Assembly: GCA_026388155.1 (NCBI GenBank)
Contig: JAPLKI010000022.1
Span: 406,977-470,976 of the forward strand
Source: Elusimicrobiota bacterium
Lineage (GTDB): Bacteria > Elusimicrobiota > Elusimicrobia > Elusimicrobiales > UBA9959
DNA length: 64,000 nt
Direction of reading: 5' to 3'
In this document: positions 17,401 through 25,571 of the stretch, piece after piece
Layout of the letters: the number at the start of each line of letters is the position of its first letter
Numbering within the stretch: the first letter of the stretch is position 1
Translations under genes and position numbers: made by a program
Notes under the pieces: generated by a model
What the model saw: the letters and a program-made list of their open reading frames with translations, nothing else
Told to the model about the DNA's origin: nothing
Database searches by the model: none

Positions 17401-18080
17401 CCAAATCCACTTTCACGGCCGCGGGCGTTCTTCAACTGGCAAGCCCGCTTTCAAGCCTTTACGGCGGAACCGGCGCGAACCTGAGCGCCGGGGCTATAGG
17501 CGCGGTCCCTTATTTTTCCGCCGCCGGCGTTATGAGCGCCCTTGGAGCCGGCACGGCCAATTATCTTCTGCAGGCCAACGGCGCCGCAACTCCGGGCTGG
17601 GTGCAGTCCACCGAAGCCGCCACCGTCAACACTGTAGTGCGGCGCGACGCCAACGGAGATTTCTCCGGCCATACTATTACCGCCACCAATTTCATCGGCA
17701 GCATCAGCGGCAACGCGGATACCGTGGATAATTTCCATGCCAGTAACCAGATTCTGCCGATTGTGGGTAATACTATTCCGGTTCGTACTGCTGCTGGCTA
17801 TCTCTATAACAATTACTTCAATATGACTGCCGATGCCGGCAACGCCACCACGCCCCAATATTTAGTCGGCGAATGGAGCAGCGATAATTTCCTGCGCTAT
17901 GTGCTGCCTTCCAATGTCACAGTCGGAAAAGCCACCGCCCTGGCCGCGGACCCGACCGATTGTACGCTGCCGGATGTCGCCCTGGGTATAAACGCGTCGG
18001 GAACCGCGCAATGCGGGACGTTGAAAGTAAGCTACACGGCTACAAGCCCGGCCGGATATTACGCTGTGTATGCGCCTTAA
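14469..18080 (+). CDS. Large fibre-like surface repeat protein
   Basis: A 1203-aa secreted protein. The ATG at 14469 has GGGAG upstream and a signal peptide (MKKCLTMAIFMAAALVSYAPAG). After an N-terminal domain (GSINYQGRLERDNAPVSG), it carries more than ten copies of a motif resembling NVGIGTxxPxxKLxVxGNI, the pattern of phage tail-fibre and intramolecular-chaperone-type proteins, each a short beta unit. No S74 peptidase signature was recognised at the end (YTATSPAGYYAVYAP). Three adjacent units near residues 770-960 are almost identical. Probably an extracellular adhesin or fibre; lies in a run of four exported genes. Function unproven. Confidence 0.8.
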   Translation: MKKCLTMAIFMAAALVSYAPAGEISPGAVPGSINYQGRLERDNAPVSGNIHLIFKIYNVLTGGTPLWTSATPEKPEVEATAVQGIFSTNITPPWGTFAGAGTLYLEVEVESETLTPREPLNSVSYAIVAKKLEDGSSLGVSTFTAAYQVLLATTSNSNVGIGITDTPPSKLTVNGNIKLLGSGNGISFPGGSFMTAANIGSANGIASDDFVVIKAANVSPGDVIFNTPTLELARITNDGKMGIGTPSPMGTLDVNGSLYLGDAGIYNTHLGVVNIQGNLFVANGRITGNNSEYISLGESNDVIALWSGGAERMRVHSNGNVGIGTAAPGYKLDVSGDIHTNTGLLASAVSAGAYSGWTSSPNEIRAANATHLLLQQNNSYNVGIGTDSPREKLHVHGNVRADYGIIAATAAFAGDVAVNGNFTANSGLGSQVFLSSTVVYGSLTVTGAIGSVKGDPAYLSPDNIFYGQNTFKKQVVASDDIITSSRVGVGAANFNFTGSRYLQIGDSNSIFSNDNSLAYLVGGGNADAKFYFYRGAAQIAGLETQLAYPKALALTVGGGGGQTKMLVDDVYWRMQNNVVWISTGYNTTPAVFVSSYMGNVGIGTSIMDPNNKLTVEGNLRISGTSSPGQLYGLIFSDGSKMTTANLGSASGISTNNDALVQANADNHGGSVILKSGNVDGMIINSGGNVGVGTLNPTGKLNVRGGALVIGSPQGISSYLAGTNLLVGGDLILDGGLVQRSTTLTYFAALIVAGNVQLSTAPAAMTGIGTVSPDQRLTVAGNISQTGVLISSGSGNNYFAGSLGIGTTGPNSKLGVLGNMAVGAAYGIMAAPASGAIIEGNTGIGTAAPKGKLDVAGGLSIGGYAGVNAPPSNGIIISGSAGIGAISPDQQLTVSGNISQTGMIISSGSGNNYFAGKMGLGTTSPDQKLTVSGNISQTGVLISSGSGNNYFAGNIGVGTANPGAKLDVEGNAQFGQGAAKSTFTAAGVLQLASPLSSLYGGTGANLSAGAIGAVPYFSAAGVMSALGAGTANYLLQANGAATPGWVQSTEAATVNTVVRRDANGDFSGHTITATNFIGSISGNADTVDNFHASNQILPIVGNTIPVRTAAGYLYNNYFNMTADAGNATTPQYLVGEWSSDNFLRYVLPSNVTVGKATALAADPTDCTLPDVALGINASGTAQCGTLKVSYTATSPAGYYAVYAP
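16779..17345 (+). repeat. Near-identical 111-bp repeat units inside the fibre gene
   Basis: Three copies of a unit encoding SPDQ-LTVSGNISQTGV followed by ISSGSGNNYFAG begin at about 16779, 17124 and 17235. The last two are directly adjacent with a 111-bp (37-codon) period. High DNA identity, including third positions, points to recent duplication and possible length variation. Confidence 0.85.
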
Positions 18081-18113
18081 ACCGGGAATCCATTGTGATA
18101 TATTTTAAATGAT

Positions 18114-19673
18114 ATGAAAAGGTCAACGATTTTCCTGGCTCTGATATTTTTTCCGGCAAGCCGCATCGTTGCCGCGCATACGGCCAAGCCGGAAAAAGTC
18201 GCGCTTGACCTGCATGTAATGAGCATGTGCCCATACGGCGTACAGGCTGAAAACGGCATATTTCCCGCGGTCGCGAGCTTAAAGGATTTTACCGATCTCC
18301 GGCTGTTTTTCATCGCCGATAAATCCACTCCCGCCGCGGGCGGAACTCCGGAATTCCGCAGCATGCACGGGCAAAAAGAAGTGGATGAGGATTTGCGTCA
18401 GCTATGCGTAATGGAACACTTCCCGGAAAAATTCATGGTTTTCATTCTGGAAAGGAACAAAAGTATTAATGACTCCGACTGGCAGAAAGCCGCCTCGCTG
18501 GCGGGGATTTCGTCTTCAGCCGTTCAAAACTGTTCCGGCGGGGCTGAAGGCGCGGCTTTGCTTTCAAAAAGCCTGGAATTTTCAATAGAACGCAAAGCCG
18601 GCGCTTCCCCCACGATTTACGTGGATTCAATTGCCTATAACGGAAGCCGCAGTTTGCGTTCCATCACACTGGCTATTTGCGATGCCCTGAAAGGCAAAGG
18701 CATTTTACGGCTGCCTGCTGCCTGCTCAAAAGCGGAAAATATGCCTCCCGAGACGACGGGATCCGGCGGAGGCTGCGGCGACAACCCTGTCGAGTTTGAC
18801 GCGCTGGCCGTAGTTGAGACGGGCTGTAAATTCTGCGGCGCGACATTGGCGGAAACGATTAAACAGATCCACCCCGGCGTCAACATCCGGATAATAGACG
18901 CCGGTTCCAAAGAGGGCGAGGGACTGATAAAACAATATGACGCCCGGGTTTTGCCGCTTTACGTGCTGGATAAAAAGGTGGAACATGACCCCAATTTTCA
19001 GAATCTCCTGAAAGTTTCCTATGCAAAATCGCATGATAATTATTTGATATTGCCTGGGCAGGGAAATTATACTCCCAGCGTTCAGTTAAGGCGCAAACGA
19101 GCCCCGGGGCAGATAGATGTATTTGTCAAAAGTCTTTCCCCTGTGACGACGGCAGCCGAGGCGGAATTTTTAAAATTTCTGACTGAAACAAAAGCCTCCG
19201 ATCTGACCTTCAGCTTTCATTACATTACGCAGGCGGTGGCCGCCGCGACTGAGGCGCCCGCCTCGCCCGGTCCGGCTTCAGGAAAAGCGGCCGGCGTCCC
19301 CCGGAGAGGCGATAAAGCCGGTCACCCAGCCTCTTTGACCGCGGATAAAGGCGACTTGGAGATCGACGAAGATATCCGGCAGATATGCATTTTTCAGCAT
19401 GCCTCAATAGATAATTTTTTCACGTATCTGAACTGCCGCAATCAGAACCTGGATGATACCATGCGGGCTTCGTCATGTATTGAAAAATCGGAAACCATAA
19501 CAAAGTGTATAGCGTCGGGCGAGGGCCTTGAACTGCTCAGGCAGGATGCGTCTTTAATCCGCGAGCTTGAAATTAAAGACGGTCCCGCGTTCCTTTGGGA
19601 AAACCGGTACGGGCCCTTCGGCTGGAACGAAGCGGACTGGAAAAGCATGATAAGCGGAGTTAAACAGCAGTAA
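18114..19673 (+). CDS. Exported thioredoxin-fold protein with duplicated domain
   Basis: A 519-aa protein with a signal peptide (MKRSTIFLALIFFPASRIVA). The first module (about 26-190) begins DLHVMSMCPYGVQAENG, a single Cys where DsbA/GILT-like folds have CxxC, followed by EVDEDLRQLCVMEHFPEKF. A central module has ETGCKFCGATLAETIKQ with a CxxC. The C-terminal part repeats the first module's helical section (EIDEDIRQICIFQHASIDNF ... FITYLNCRNQ). An internal duplication of a thiol-type domain is therefore visible. Probably periplasmic thiol-disulfide handling, perhaps for the cysteine-rich protein encoded directly downstream. Confidence 0.7.
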   Translation: MKRSTIFLALIFFPASRIVAAHTAKPEKVALDLHVMSMCPYGVQAENGIFPAVASLKDFTDLRLFFIADKSTPAAGGTPEFRSMHGQKEVDEDLRQLCVMEHFPEKFMVFILERNKSINDSDWQKAASLAGISSSAVQNCSGGAEGAALLSKSLEFSIERKAGASPTIYVDSIAYNGSRSLRSITLAICDALKGKGILRLPAACSKAENMPPETTGSGGGCGDNPVEFDALAVVETGCKFCGATLAETIKQIHPGVNIRIIDAGSKEGEGLIKQYDARVLPLYVLDKKVEHDPNFQNLLKVSYAKSHDNYLILPGQGNYTPSVQLRRKRAPGQIDVFVKSLSPVTTAAEAEFLKFLTETKASDLTFSFHYITQAVAAATEAPASPGPASGKAAGVPRRGDKAGHPASLTADKGDLEIDEDIRQICIFQHASIDNFFTYLNCRNQNLDDTMRASSCIEKSETITKCIASGEGLELLRQDASLIRELEIKDGPAFLWENRYGPFGWNEADWKSMISGVKQQ

Positions 19674-19684
19674 AGAAGCGTAAA

Positions 19685-20962
19685 ATGGGAAATTTAACCG
19701 ATCAATGCCGAAAAGGTTTTCACGCGTCCATCGTGCGCATACTGGTATGGGTTTTGATGTCCTTGCCGGGGATGGTTTACGGCTGGACGGATGTTATCAG
19801 CGCCGGCGTCAATATCCGCAAGGTTCATATTGATGAGCTGCGCACGGCGGTTAATAACAAGCGCACAGACTATGGTTTTTCCGCGGCGGCCTGGAATGAA
19901 AATGGCGACGACGCCACCATCACAGCCGGCACCACACGCATCCGCAAGATTCATTTTGATAACCTGCGCGACAAGCTGGATGATATTAATACGGCATTCA
20001 ATGGCTGGTGTTCCGGCGTGGTTCCGGCGGCTCCAGGCTGGGGCGCCATCACCGCCGGCTCCACGCTCGTCAGCGCTTCGCATATCACCCAGTTGCGCAA
20101 CGCGGTTGACGCGATAGGCGCGGCCAGCGGCTGTTGTCCGGTCTGCCGCTATGCCGATGGGGCTAACGGCTGCAGCAATCTTGCCGGCCCGCAGCCGGGA
20201 TGCAACACATGTTCCGGCAGTTTTACCAGAACCTGCGGCGGCGGAACCTGCAATAATAACACGAATTGTCTGACGCAGTGCGCAAGCGGGACCGCGGTGC
20301 GCACGGGCTGCACCGCCAACGCCTGCTCGGGCTCATCCGCATGCAGCACGGCCGCCTGCTGTGTTGACGGCACGCACTCAGGAGTATACCCCGGCACCTG
20401 TTCGTCCGGCAGCGGCTGCTCCGGTACCTGCAGCAGTCCGGCGGCCTGTCCGACCGGCACACAGGGCGCGTGTTATAATGCAACCCACCCCTGCTCATAT
20501 GGCGGCAACTGCTCAGGCGGCGCCTGCGATGGCTGCGCGCAGGGTTCCGCCTGCGCCTGCTCCGGCAATTCCACCACGACCTGCGGCGGCGGAACCTGCA
20601 ACATTAACACGAATTGTCTGACGCAGTGCGCGGACGCTACCAATGTGCGCACTGGCTGCACCGCAAACGCCTGCTCGGGCTCGTTAGGGTGCGATCAGAA
20701 CGCCTGCTGTGTAGACGGGACACACAGAGGCAATCACCCCGGCACCTGCTCGGCCGGCAGCGGCTGCTCCGCGACCTGCAGCTTTTCGGTCGTCTGCCCG
20801 ACCGGCACGCAGAACACATGTTACAACGCTACTACCCCCTGTTTATTTAGCGGCAACTGCTCAGGCGGTACCTGCGGTACTTGCGCCGCAGGTACCGCCT
20901 GCTCGGGCGGCACGCCGAACTGTTGCCTTGGAAACTGTCAAGCTAGCGCAACCTGCCCATAG
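19685..20962 (+). CDS. Secreted cysteine-rich repeat protein
   Basis: A 425-aa protein with a hydrophobic N-terminal segment (IVRILVWVLMSLPGMVYG). Next are three copies of a roughly 45-residue unit with INIRKVHIDELRTAV-like core (IRKVHIDELR, IRKIHFDNLR, VSASHITQLR). Then a cysteine-rich region has two copies of a 116-residue unit starting TCGGGTCN-NTNCLTQC and continuing VRTGCTANACSGS, CCVDGTH and CPTGTQ. Dozens of cysteines imply many disulfides outside the cytoplasm. The preceding gene encodes an exported thiol-fold protein, so it may be the folding partner; that link is inference. Function unknown. Confidence 0.7.
   Translation: MGNLTDQCRKGFHASIVRILVWVLMSLPGMVYGWTDVISAGVNIRKVHIDELRTAVNNKRTDYGFSAAAWNENGDDATITAGTTRIRKIHFDNLRDKLDDINTAFNGWCSGVVPAAPGWGAITAGSTLVSASHITQLRNAVDAIGAASGCCPVCRYADGANGCSNLAGPQPGCNTCSGSFTRTCGGGTCNNNTNCLTQCASGTAVRTGCTANACSGSSACSTAACCVDGTHSGVYPGTCSSGSGCSGTCSSPAACPTGTQGACYNATHPCSYGGNCSGGACDGCAQGSACACSGNSTTTCGGGTCNINTNCLTQCADATNVRTGCTANACSGSLGCDQNACCVDGTHRGNHPGTCSAGSGCSATCSFSVVCPTGTQNTCYNATTPCLFSGNCSGGTCGTCAAGTACSGGTPNCCLGNCQASATCP
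20232..20925 (+). repeat. 348-bp tandem repeat in the cysteine-rich gene
   Basis: Two head-to-tail copies of a 348-bp (116-codon) unit begin at about 20232 and 20580, both opening CCTGCGGCGGCGGAACCTGC. The start of the unit is nearly identical in DNA; later parts have diverged but keep every cysteine position. Confidence 0.8.
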
Positions 20963-20999
20963 AATTGCAATTCGGGTTTGAACAAGCGGCAGTGGAGTC

Positions 21000-21030
21000 A
21001 AGGGGTTTAATTCTGAACCCCTTTTCATTT
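21000..21030 (+). terminator. Rho-independent terminator after the surface-gene run
   Basis: Stem AAGGGGTT / AACCCCTT with an 8-nt loop, followed by TTCATTTC. It lies 37 nt after the stop of the cysteine-rich gene and just before the convergent waaA stop. Confidence 0.75.
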
Positions 21031-21035
21031 CAGGC

Positions 21036-22436
21036 TTATTTCAGGAAAGGGGAAATAGCGGCGAGTGTTTTTTCGGTCGCTCCCTGAAGGGAGCGGAGGG
21101 ATTTTAAGGAATTTTCTCCGGCATCCTTAAGGAAAGCCGGGTCGCCAAGCAGCATATTGAGCCTTGCGCCCAGTTCCGCGGCGTCACGCACCATAAAACC
21201 GCCCTTAAATTTCAGCAGGGCTGCGCCCGCGAGTTTAGCGTTTTTATAATTCGGCCCGAACAGGACCGGCTTTGAAAACAGGGCCGGCTCAAGCAGGTTG
21301 TGCCCCCCGGTGTTGTCCAGCGTCCCTCCCACAAAACATACCGTGGAAACGGCATAGAAGGCCTGCAGAAGGCCCATGGCGTCAACCAGCAGACAATCCG
21401 CCCCGCCCCTTTGGAACAATCTGTCGGCATGGGCGGTTCCGGGTGATGTGGTAGTGCCCGCTTCCTGGGCCAAAGGGGCGGGGCCAGCGGACCACCTGAC
21501 AAACGCTACCGAACGGCTGCGCGCAATAGCTTCCGTTTCAGCAAGCCTTTCCGTATGGCGCGGCACAATTATAAGTTTAAGGGCCGGAATCTTTTTTTTA
21601 GCTTCCAGCCAGGCATCTATTATTACGTGCTCTTCTTCAGGATGGGTGCTGCCGGCGGTTATTACAGGCGTGCCCTCCCAGAGCGAGGCCTTGATAAAGC
21701 CTGAAACTTCAGCGCTGCCGGAGGGTGAAGCCCCTATTAAATCGTGCTTTAAATTGCCTGTTTCAATTACTTTGCCGTAGAGTCCCGGCAGAAGACTGAG
21801 CTTTTCCGCGTCCCACGGGCTTTGCGCCAGCACACGCTTTATGCCTGAAAAAATCAGCCGCGTAAGCGGGGCAAATGCCCGGTAAAGTGCGAGCGTTTTT
21901 TTGGAGACGCGAGCGTTTATCATAAATACCGGCACACCCGCTTTCCCCGCGCAAAAAAGCATATTGGGCCAGATCTCGGTTTCAACGATTATCAAGGCGC
22001 GGGGAGCTGTTTTTTTAATGAAAGCCCTTGTGAGAGGGTAGAAGTCAAGCGGGGCCAGGCGGACATTCGCGGAAAGTTTAAGCGCCTCCTCTCTGCCGGA
22101 CCAGCTTGAAGCGGTTATTATTATTTCACAGTTTGGAACCAGCGCGCGCAAATCCGGGATAAGTTTTACCAACGCTTTAACTTCCCCTACTGAGGCGGCG
22201 TGCACCCATATGGGGGAGGGCCGAAGGCTGAAGGCTGTGACACTGGCCTGCCGCGGGCCCATGGCGCTGTCCGCGGCTGAAGGCTGAAGGTTGAGGGACA
22301 CGGAAAGCCTTTCTTTAAGTTCCGCAAAAAAGTTCTTAAGCAGGCGCCTGCGGGGGGAAAAAATAAAAAAAACAAGGTAGCCCAGCGCGATCAGGGGGGT
22401 AAGTAAATTATAGATTATAAGAAAGATATGTGACAT
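21036..22436 (-). CDS. waaA: Kdo transferase with two in-frame palindrome insertions
   Basis: A 466-aa GT30 enzyme that transfers Kdo from CMP-Kdo to lipid IVA at the inner membrane. It has an N-terminal membrane anchor (IIYNLLTPLIALGYLVFFIF), PIWVHAASVGEVKAL (conserved His-Ala-x-SVGE), IIVETEIWPNM, and the donor-domain motif CFVGGTLDNTGGHNLLEP. It is longer than the usual 420 or so residues because of two inserts. One, about 35 residues before PIWVHAAS, contains SAADSAMGPRQASVTA. The other, of about 28 residues before DCLLVDAMG, begins AGPAPLAQEAG. Both are encoded by palindromic DNA and leave the frame intact. Its place next to secF departs from the LPS operon. Confidence 0.95.
   Translation of the reverse strand: MSHIFLIIYNLLTPLIALGYLVFFIFSPRRRLLKNFFAELKERLSVSLNLQPSAADSAMGPRQASVTAFSLRPSPIWVHAASVGEVKALVKLIPDLRALVPNCEIIITASSWSGREEALKLSANVRLAPLDFYPLTRAFIKKTAPRALIIVETEIWPNMLFCAGKAGVPVFMINARVSKKTLALYRAFAPLTRLIFSGIKRVLAQSPWDAEKLSLLPGLYGKVIETGNLKHDLIGASPSGSAEVSGFIKASLWEGTPVITAGSTHPEEEHVIIDAWLEAKKKIPALKLIIVPRHTERLAETEAIARSRSVAFVRWSAGPAPLAQEAGTTTSPGTAHADRLFQRGGADCLLVDAMGLLQAFYAVSTVCFVGGTLDNTGGHNLLEPALFSKPVLFGPNYKNAKLAGAALLKFKGGFMVRDAAELGARLNMLLGDPAFLKDAGENSLKSLRSLQGATEKTLAAISPFLK
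21400..21484. repeat. 85-bp coding palindrome (class C) in waaA
   Basis: Perfect 15-bp terminal inverted repeats GCCCCGCCCCTTTGG / CCAAAGGGGCGGGGC, 85 bp end to end. Encodes an insert of roughly 28 residues in the GT30 donor half. Same length and ends as the element in the AmmeMemoRadiSam gene. Confidence 0.85.
22210..22300. repeat. 45-bp coding palindrome (class B) within an AGGCTGA array, in waaA
   Basis: The 45-bp core (22237-22281) has a GCCGCGG / CCGCGGC stem and encodes SAADSAMGPRQASVT on the minus strand. On both sides lie AGGCTGA 7-nt words, the same word family as intergenic element P23, so the coding insert combines both repeat types. Confidence 0.85.
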
Positions 22437-22450
22437 TTTTAGAGTAGAGA

Positions 22451-22525
22451 GGACAGCGGATAGGGGTCAGGGCAGGAGTTATTTATTTTCTGTACCCTTG
22501 CCGCCAGCCCCTAGTCTCTGCTGTT
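22451..22525. repeat. Intergenic heptad palindrome P8
   Basis: Left words CAGCGGA, TAGGGGT, CAGGGCA; right arm complement includes GCCCCTAGTCTCTGCTG. It overlaps the 3' end of the next gene and encodes its last residues (RLGAGGKGTENK). Confidence 0.65.
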
Positions 22526-23144
22526 GTTTCGCTTTCTTTTTCTTTTTGGAAATCCAGGGGATGGAGAAAACAGTCAGGTATTTCGGGCTAAAAACACCCG
22601 ACTCAAAAACAACGCCGATCTTTCCGGTTTCAAGCAGCTCAAAAAGCTCTTTTATCAATGCATTCTCAAAAAGAGGAACTGACGTGGGCTCGCAGGGGGC
22701 CGCTGTTTCCTGCGGGGGGGAAGAATGAATATAAACCGGGTCTTCAAGCTCAAAACCTTCCGGCTCGGTCTCACTGCCAAGCAGCTCTTTTACCACATTA
22801 AAGCCGGTTTCCAGAAAAACAGCGCCAGCAATCCTCTCAAGGCGGCGCAGAGTTTCTTCACTGGTAATGGCTAGCCTGCTTTCAAAAGCTTTACCAAGCG
22901 TAATCACTCCAACGGTCATGCGCGTGCCGGGCTTTCCGCTTATTCCCGCGGCTATGGAGTCCTGTTGCGGGAGATGGGCAAAAACCGTGGAAGGCTCAAT
23001 GGATGAGGCGAGCCCCGCGATGTATTCTTTGGCGGCTTCTTCATCCGCAAGCCCCGCCGAGGGCAGATCCAGTCTGTGTTTGCGGGCCCTGCGCAGTATG
23101 TCGTAGGTGTAAATGGGGATTTTAAAATTCTTGATTTTGCGCAT
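22479..23144 (-). CDS. Conserved-looking protein of unknown function
   Basis: A 221-aa soluble protein beginning MRKIKNFKIPIYTYDILRRA. A central segment (FAHLPQQDSIAAGISGKPG, VGVITLGKAFESRL, RIAGAVFLETGFNVVKELLGSE) is weakly reminiscent of the stand-alone activation domain of B12-dependent methionine synthase; this is only a resemblance by eye. The C-terminal part has IGVVFESGVFSPKYLTVFS and a lysine-rich tail that comes from palindrome P8. A longer frame upstream (to 23183) is made of P9 repeat sequence and is not preferred. Lies between secF and waaA on the same strand. Confidence 0.65.
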   Translation of the reverse strand: MRKIKNFKIPIYTYDILRRARKHRLDLPSAGLADEEAAKEYIAGLASSIEPSTVFAHLPQQDSIAAGISGKPGTRMTVGVITLGKAFESRLAITSEETLRRLERIAGAVFLETGFNVVKELLGSETEPEGFELEDPVYIHSSPPQETAAPCEPTSVPLFENALIKELFELLETGKIGVVFESGVFSPKYLTVFSIPWISKKKKKAKQQQRLGAGGKGTENK

Positions 23145-23146
23145 AG

Positions 23147-23232
23147 TCAGTGTAGAGTGTAGGGTAGATAGTGTAGAGACCATACGTACCTTTCTTAAAT
23201 ACTCTACACACTACACTCTCCACTATTCACTC
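23147..23232. repeat. Intergenic heptad palindrome P9
   Basis: Left arm words AGTGTAG, AGTGTAG, GGTAGAT, AGTGTAG; the right arm, read in reverse complement, has AGTGGAG, AGTGTAG, TGTGTAG. Lies between the secF stop and the start of the unknown gene. A word family (GTGTAGA) used here and faintly in the P1 left arm. Confidence 0.85.
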
Positions 23233-23237
23233 TTCCT

Positions 23238-24125
23238 TCACTTCGCCCTGTGCTCCCATTGGTAAACTATGGGCGAGCAGATGAATATGGTCGAGTAGAC
23301 GCCGGTAATGGTGCCTATCAGCATGCAAAAAGCGAAATTGTTTATCCCGCTGCCGCCGAAGAGGAAAAGCACCAGCACGGTTATAAAAACCGTAAGGGTG
23401 GTTATGATGGTCCTTGAAAGGCACTCATTAATGCTCATGTTTATCAATTGGCCCATGGGCATTTTGGGGAACTTTTTCATATTTTCCCTCATGCGGTCAA
23501 AAATGACGATGGTGTCGTTTATGGAGTAACCGGCTATCGTGAGGAAAGCCGCCACTATCACCAGGTCAACCTCGCGGTTGGCAAGCGACATGGCTGTTAT
23601 CGCCACAAACACATCGTGCATAATGCCTATAACGCCCGCCGTGCCCCATACGGGGTTCGAGAAGCGGAACGCTACATAGACGATTATCCCGAACATAGAC
23701 AGGATAATGGCAAAAAGCGCTTTCTTGCTTAAGTCGCGTCCCACCACAGGCCCCACATAATCCCGTTTTTCCTCGGTGAAGGAATCGCCCTGTATCGTTT
23801 TAAGCGCCGCGGTCATCTTGTCGGCGGTTTCATTTACATTTTCCTGGGTGCCTTTGACCTTCAAAGCGAAGGAATTGGTTTCGGAGTAGGTCTGTATGCC
23901 GGCTTCAATGCCTGCGCCCTTAAGCGCGGTCCGTATCGCGGATATGTCCACAGGCTTCTCGAACTTCACCTGCACCAGAGTACCGCCGGTAAAATCAAGG
24001 CCGAGGTCAAGGCCCTTTACGGACAGCGAGATAATGCCGGCAAGCGTTACTATTCCGGAAATAGTAAAGAAAATGAAGCGTTTTTTTACGAAATCAATAT
24101 GTGTCTTTGGAAGCAGTTCTATCAT
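23238..24125 (-). CDS. secF: Protein translocase subunit SecF
   Basis: A 295-aa membrane protein from the ATG at 24125, which overlaps the secD stop as ATGA and has AAAGGAG upstream. It contains the SecF N-terminal TM, a periplasmic segment (DLGLDFTGGTLVQVKFEKP) and five C-terminal TM helices with SINDTIVIFDRMRENM. SecDF uses the proton gradient to pull pre-proteins across the membrane after SecA. With secD and yajC it forms the standard yajC-secD-secF operon. An upstream Met in the frame (24158) lies inside secD. Confidence 0.97.
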   Translation of the reverse strand: MIELLPKTHIDFVKKRFIFFTISGIVTLAGIISLSVKGLDLGLDFTGGTLVQVKFEKPVDISAIRTALKGAGIEAGIQTYSETNSFALKVKGTQENVNETADKMTAALKTIQGDSFTEEKRDYVGPVVGRDLSKKALFAIILSMFGIIVYVAFRFSNPVWGTAGVIGIMHDVFVAITAMSLANREVDLVIVAAFLTIAGYSINDTIVIFDRMRENMKKFPKMPMGQLINMSINECLSRTIITTLTVFITVLVLFLFGGSGINNFAFCMLIGTITGVYSTIFICSPIVYQWEHRAK

Positions 24126-25561
24126 ATACTGAGCTCCTTTGGATTTGAGGTGAGCCAAAATTCGTAAAAGGCCCTGGTAACGAACACGGAGGTGAACATA
24201 CCGATCAGCAGGCCGATGGTCAGCGTCACGGCAAAACCTTTCACGGGTCCCGAACCGAACTGGAACAGGAATACGGCTGCGATCCAGGTGGTCATGTTGG
24301 AGTCAAGGATGGCGCTCCAGGCCTTGTCGTAGCCCGTGGGAATGACCATTGCCACCGGTTTTGAGAGATGCATTTCTTCGCGCATGCGCTCAAGTATAAG
24401 CACATTGGCGTCTATGGCCATAGCAAGCGACAATATCATACCGGCTATTCCCGGCAGGGTAAGAGTGGCCGAAAAATAGCTCAAGGCCGCAAGCAGAATA
24501 ACGAAGTTGAGAACCAGGGCCACATCCGCTATGAAGCCGCCGCCTTTGTAATAAAACAGCATGAATACCACCACAAGCAGAAAACCGATAACGGAGGAGC
24601 CAAGGCCCTTGCGTATCGAGTCTTCGCCAAGCCCCGGGCCTACCACGCGTTTTTCAATGATTTTCACGGGGGCGGGCAGCGCGCCGGCGCGCAGGACTAT
24701 TGCCAGATTGCGGGCTTCTTCCAGAGTGAAAGTGCCCTCTATCACCCCGCTGCCTCCGGAAATCCTGCTTTTTATCACGGGGGCCGAGTGTACCACACCG
24801 TCAAGCACTATGGCCAGGTTCTTGCCGACGTTCGCGCCGGTGAAAGTATCAAAAAGCTTGCCGCCTTCCTTATTAAAGGTAAAGTTAATGTTCGGGTAGC
24901 CGAACTGGCGGTCCGTTTCCACCCTGGCGTTTTCCAGATAGGCGCCGGTAACCGGCACAGTCGTGTCAAGCACGTAATACTTGACCCGTGAGCCGCCTTC
25001 CTCGCCGTTGTCGGCCGCCTTATAAAGGCCGGTGCCCTTGGGCATGAGTTTTGCGACTTCCGGGACCAGATTACCGTCTTTGTCAAAAGGGGAACCGTCA
25101 AGCGATTCCGCTTTCGCGATTGCCGCCTGCGCGCCTTCGCCGGAATTTTCCAGATGGAATTCAAGCAGCGCGGTTTTGCCTATAAGATTCTCGGCCTCCT
25201 GGGCGTTTGAAACTCCGGGGAGATCCACCGCTATCCAGCGGTCACCCTGCCTTGAAATGGGGGTTTCTCCCACGCCGTACTGGTCAATGCGGTTGCGGAT
25301 AATTTCTATCGCGCGGGACATGGCGTCGTTTAATGTTTCTTTCTTATTAAGCTTATCAGCTTCCAGCTCAAGCAGCATGTGCGTGCCGCCCCGAAGGTCC
25401 AGTCCCAATGTTAAAATTTTCTTGGGGCGCATGCGCGCGAGTTCAAGTTTGCCCCGTTCATCGTTGGTTTTTGTGTACCATTCAACGGTGGGATATAACA
25501 GGTAAATGGAAAGCACTAAAAGTCCAAGGATTAAACCCATTTTCCAATGAAGTTTGGTCAT
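24122..25561 (-). CDS. secD: Protein translocase subunit SecD
   Basis: A 479-aa membrane protein with one N-terminal TM, a large periplasmic region (LGLDLRGGTHMLLELEADKL; YLENARVETDRQFGYPNINFTF), and five C-terminal TM helices (MILSLAMAIDANVLILERMREEM). Length is in the normal range. It follows yajC by 10 nt on the minus strand and overlaps secF by 4 nt. Together they form the accessory translocase that aids SecYEG-dependent export; the operon is likely constitutive. Confidence 0.97.
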   Translation of the reverse strand: MTKLHWKMGLILGLLVLSIYLLYPTVEWYTKTNDERGKLELARMRPKKILTLGLDLRGGTHMLLELEADKLNKKETLNDAMSRAIEIIRNRIDQYGVGETPISRQGDRWIAVDLPGVSNAQEAENLIGKTALLEFHLENSGEGAQAAIAKAESLDGSPFDKDGNLVPEVAKLMPKGTGLYKAADNGEEGGSRVKYYVLDTTVPVTGAYLENARVETDRQFGYPNINFTFNKEGGKLFDTFTGANVGKNLAIVLDGVVHSAPVIKSRISGGSGVIEGTFTLEEARNLAIVLRAGALPAPVKIIEKRVVGPGLGEDSIRKGLGSSVIGFLLVVVFMLFYYKGGGFIADVALVLNFVILLAALSYFSATLTLPGIAGMILSLAMAIDANVLILERMREEMHLSKPVAMVIPTGYDKAWSAILDSNMTTWIAAVFLFQFGSGPVKGFAVTLTIGLLIGMFTSVFVTRAFYEFWLTSNPKELSI

Positions 25562-25571
25562 TTTATACCTC

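Noticed and set aside
24368..24991. A 207-codon frame antisense to secD
   Set aside because: SecD topology and motifs are clear on the minus strand.
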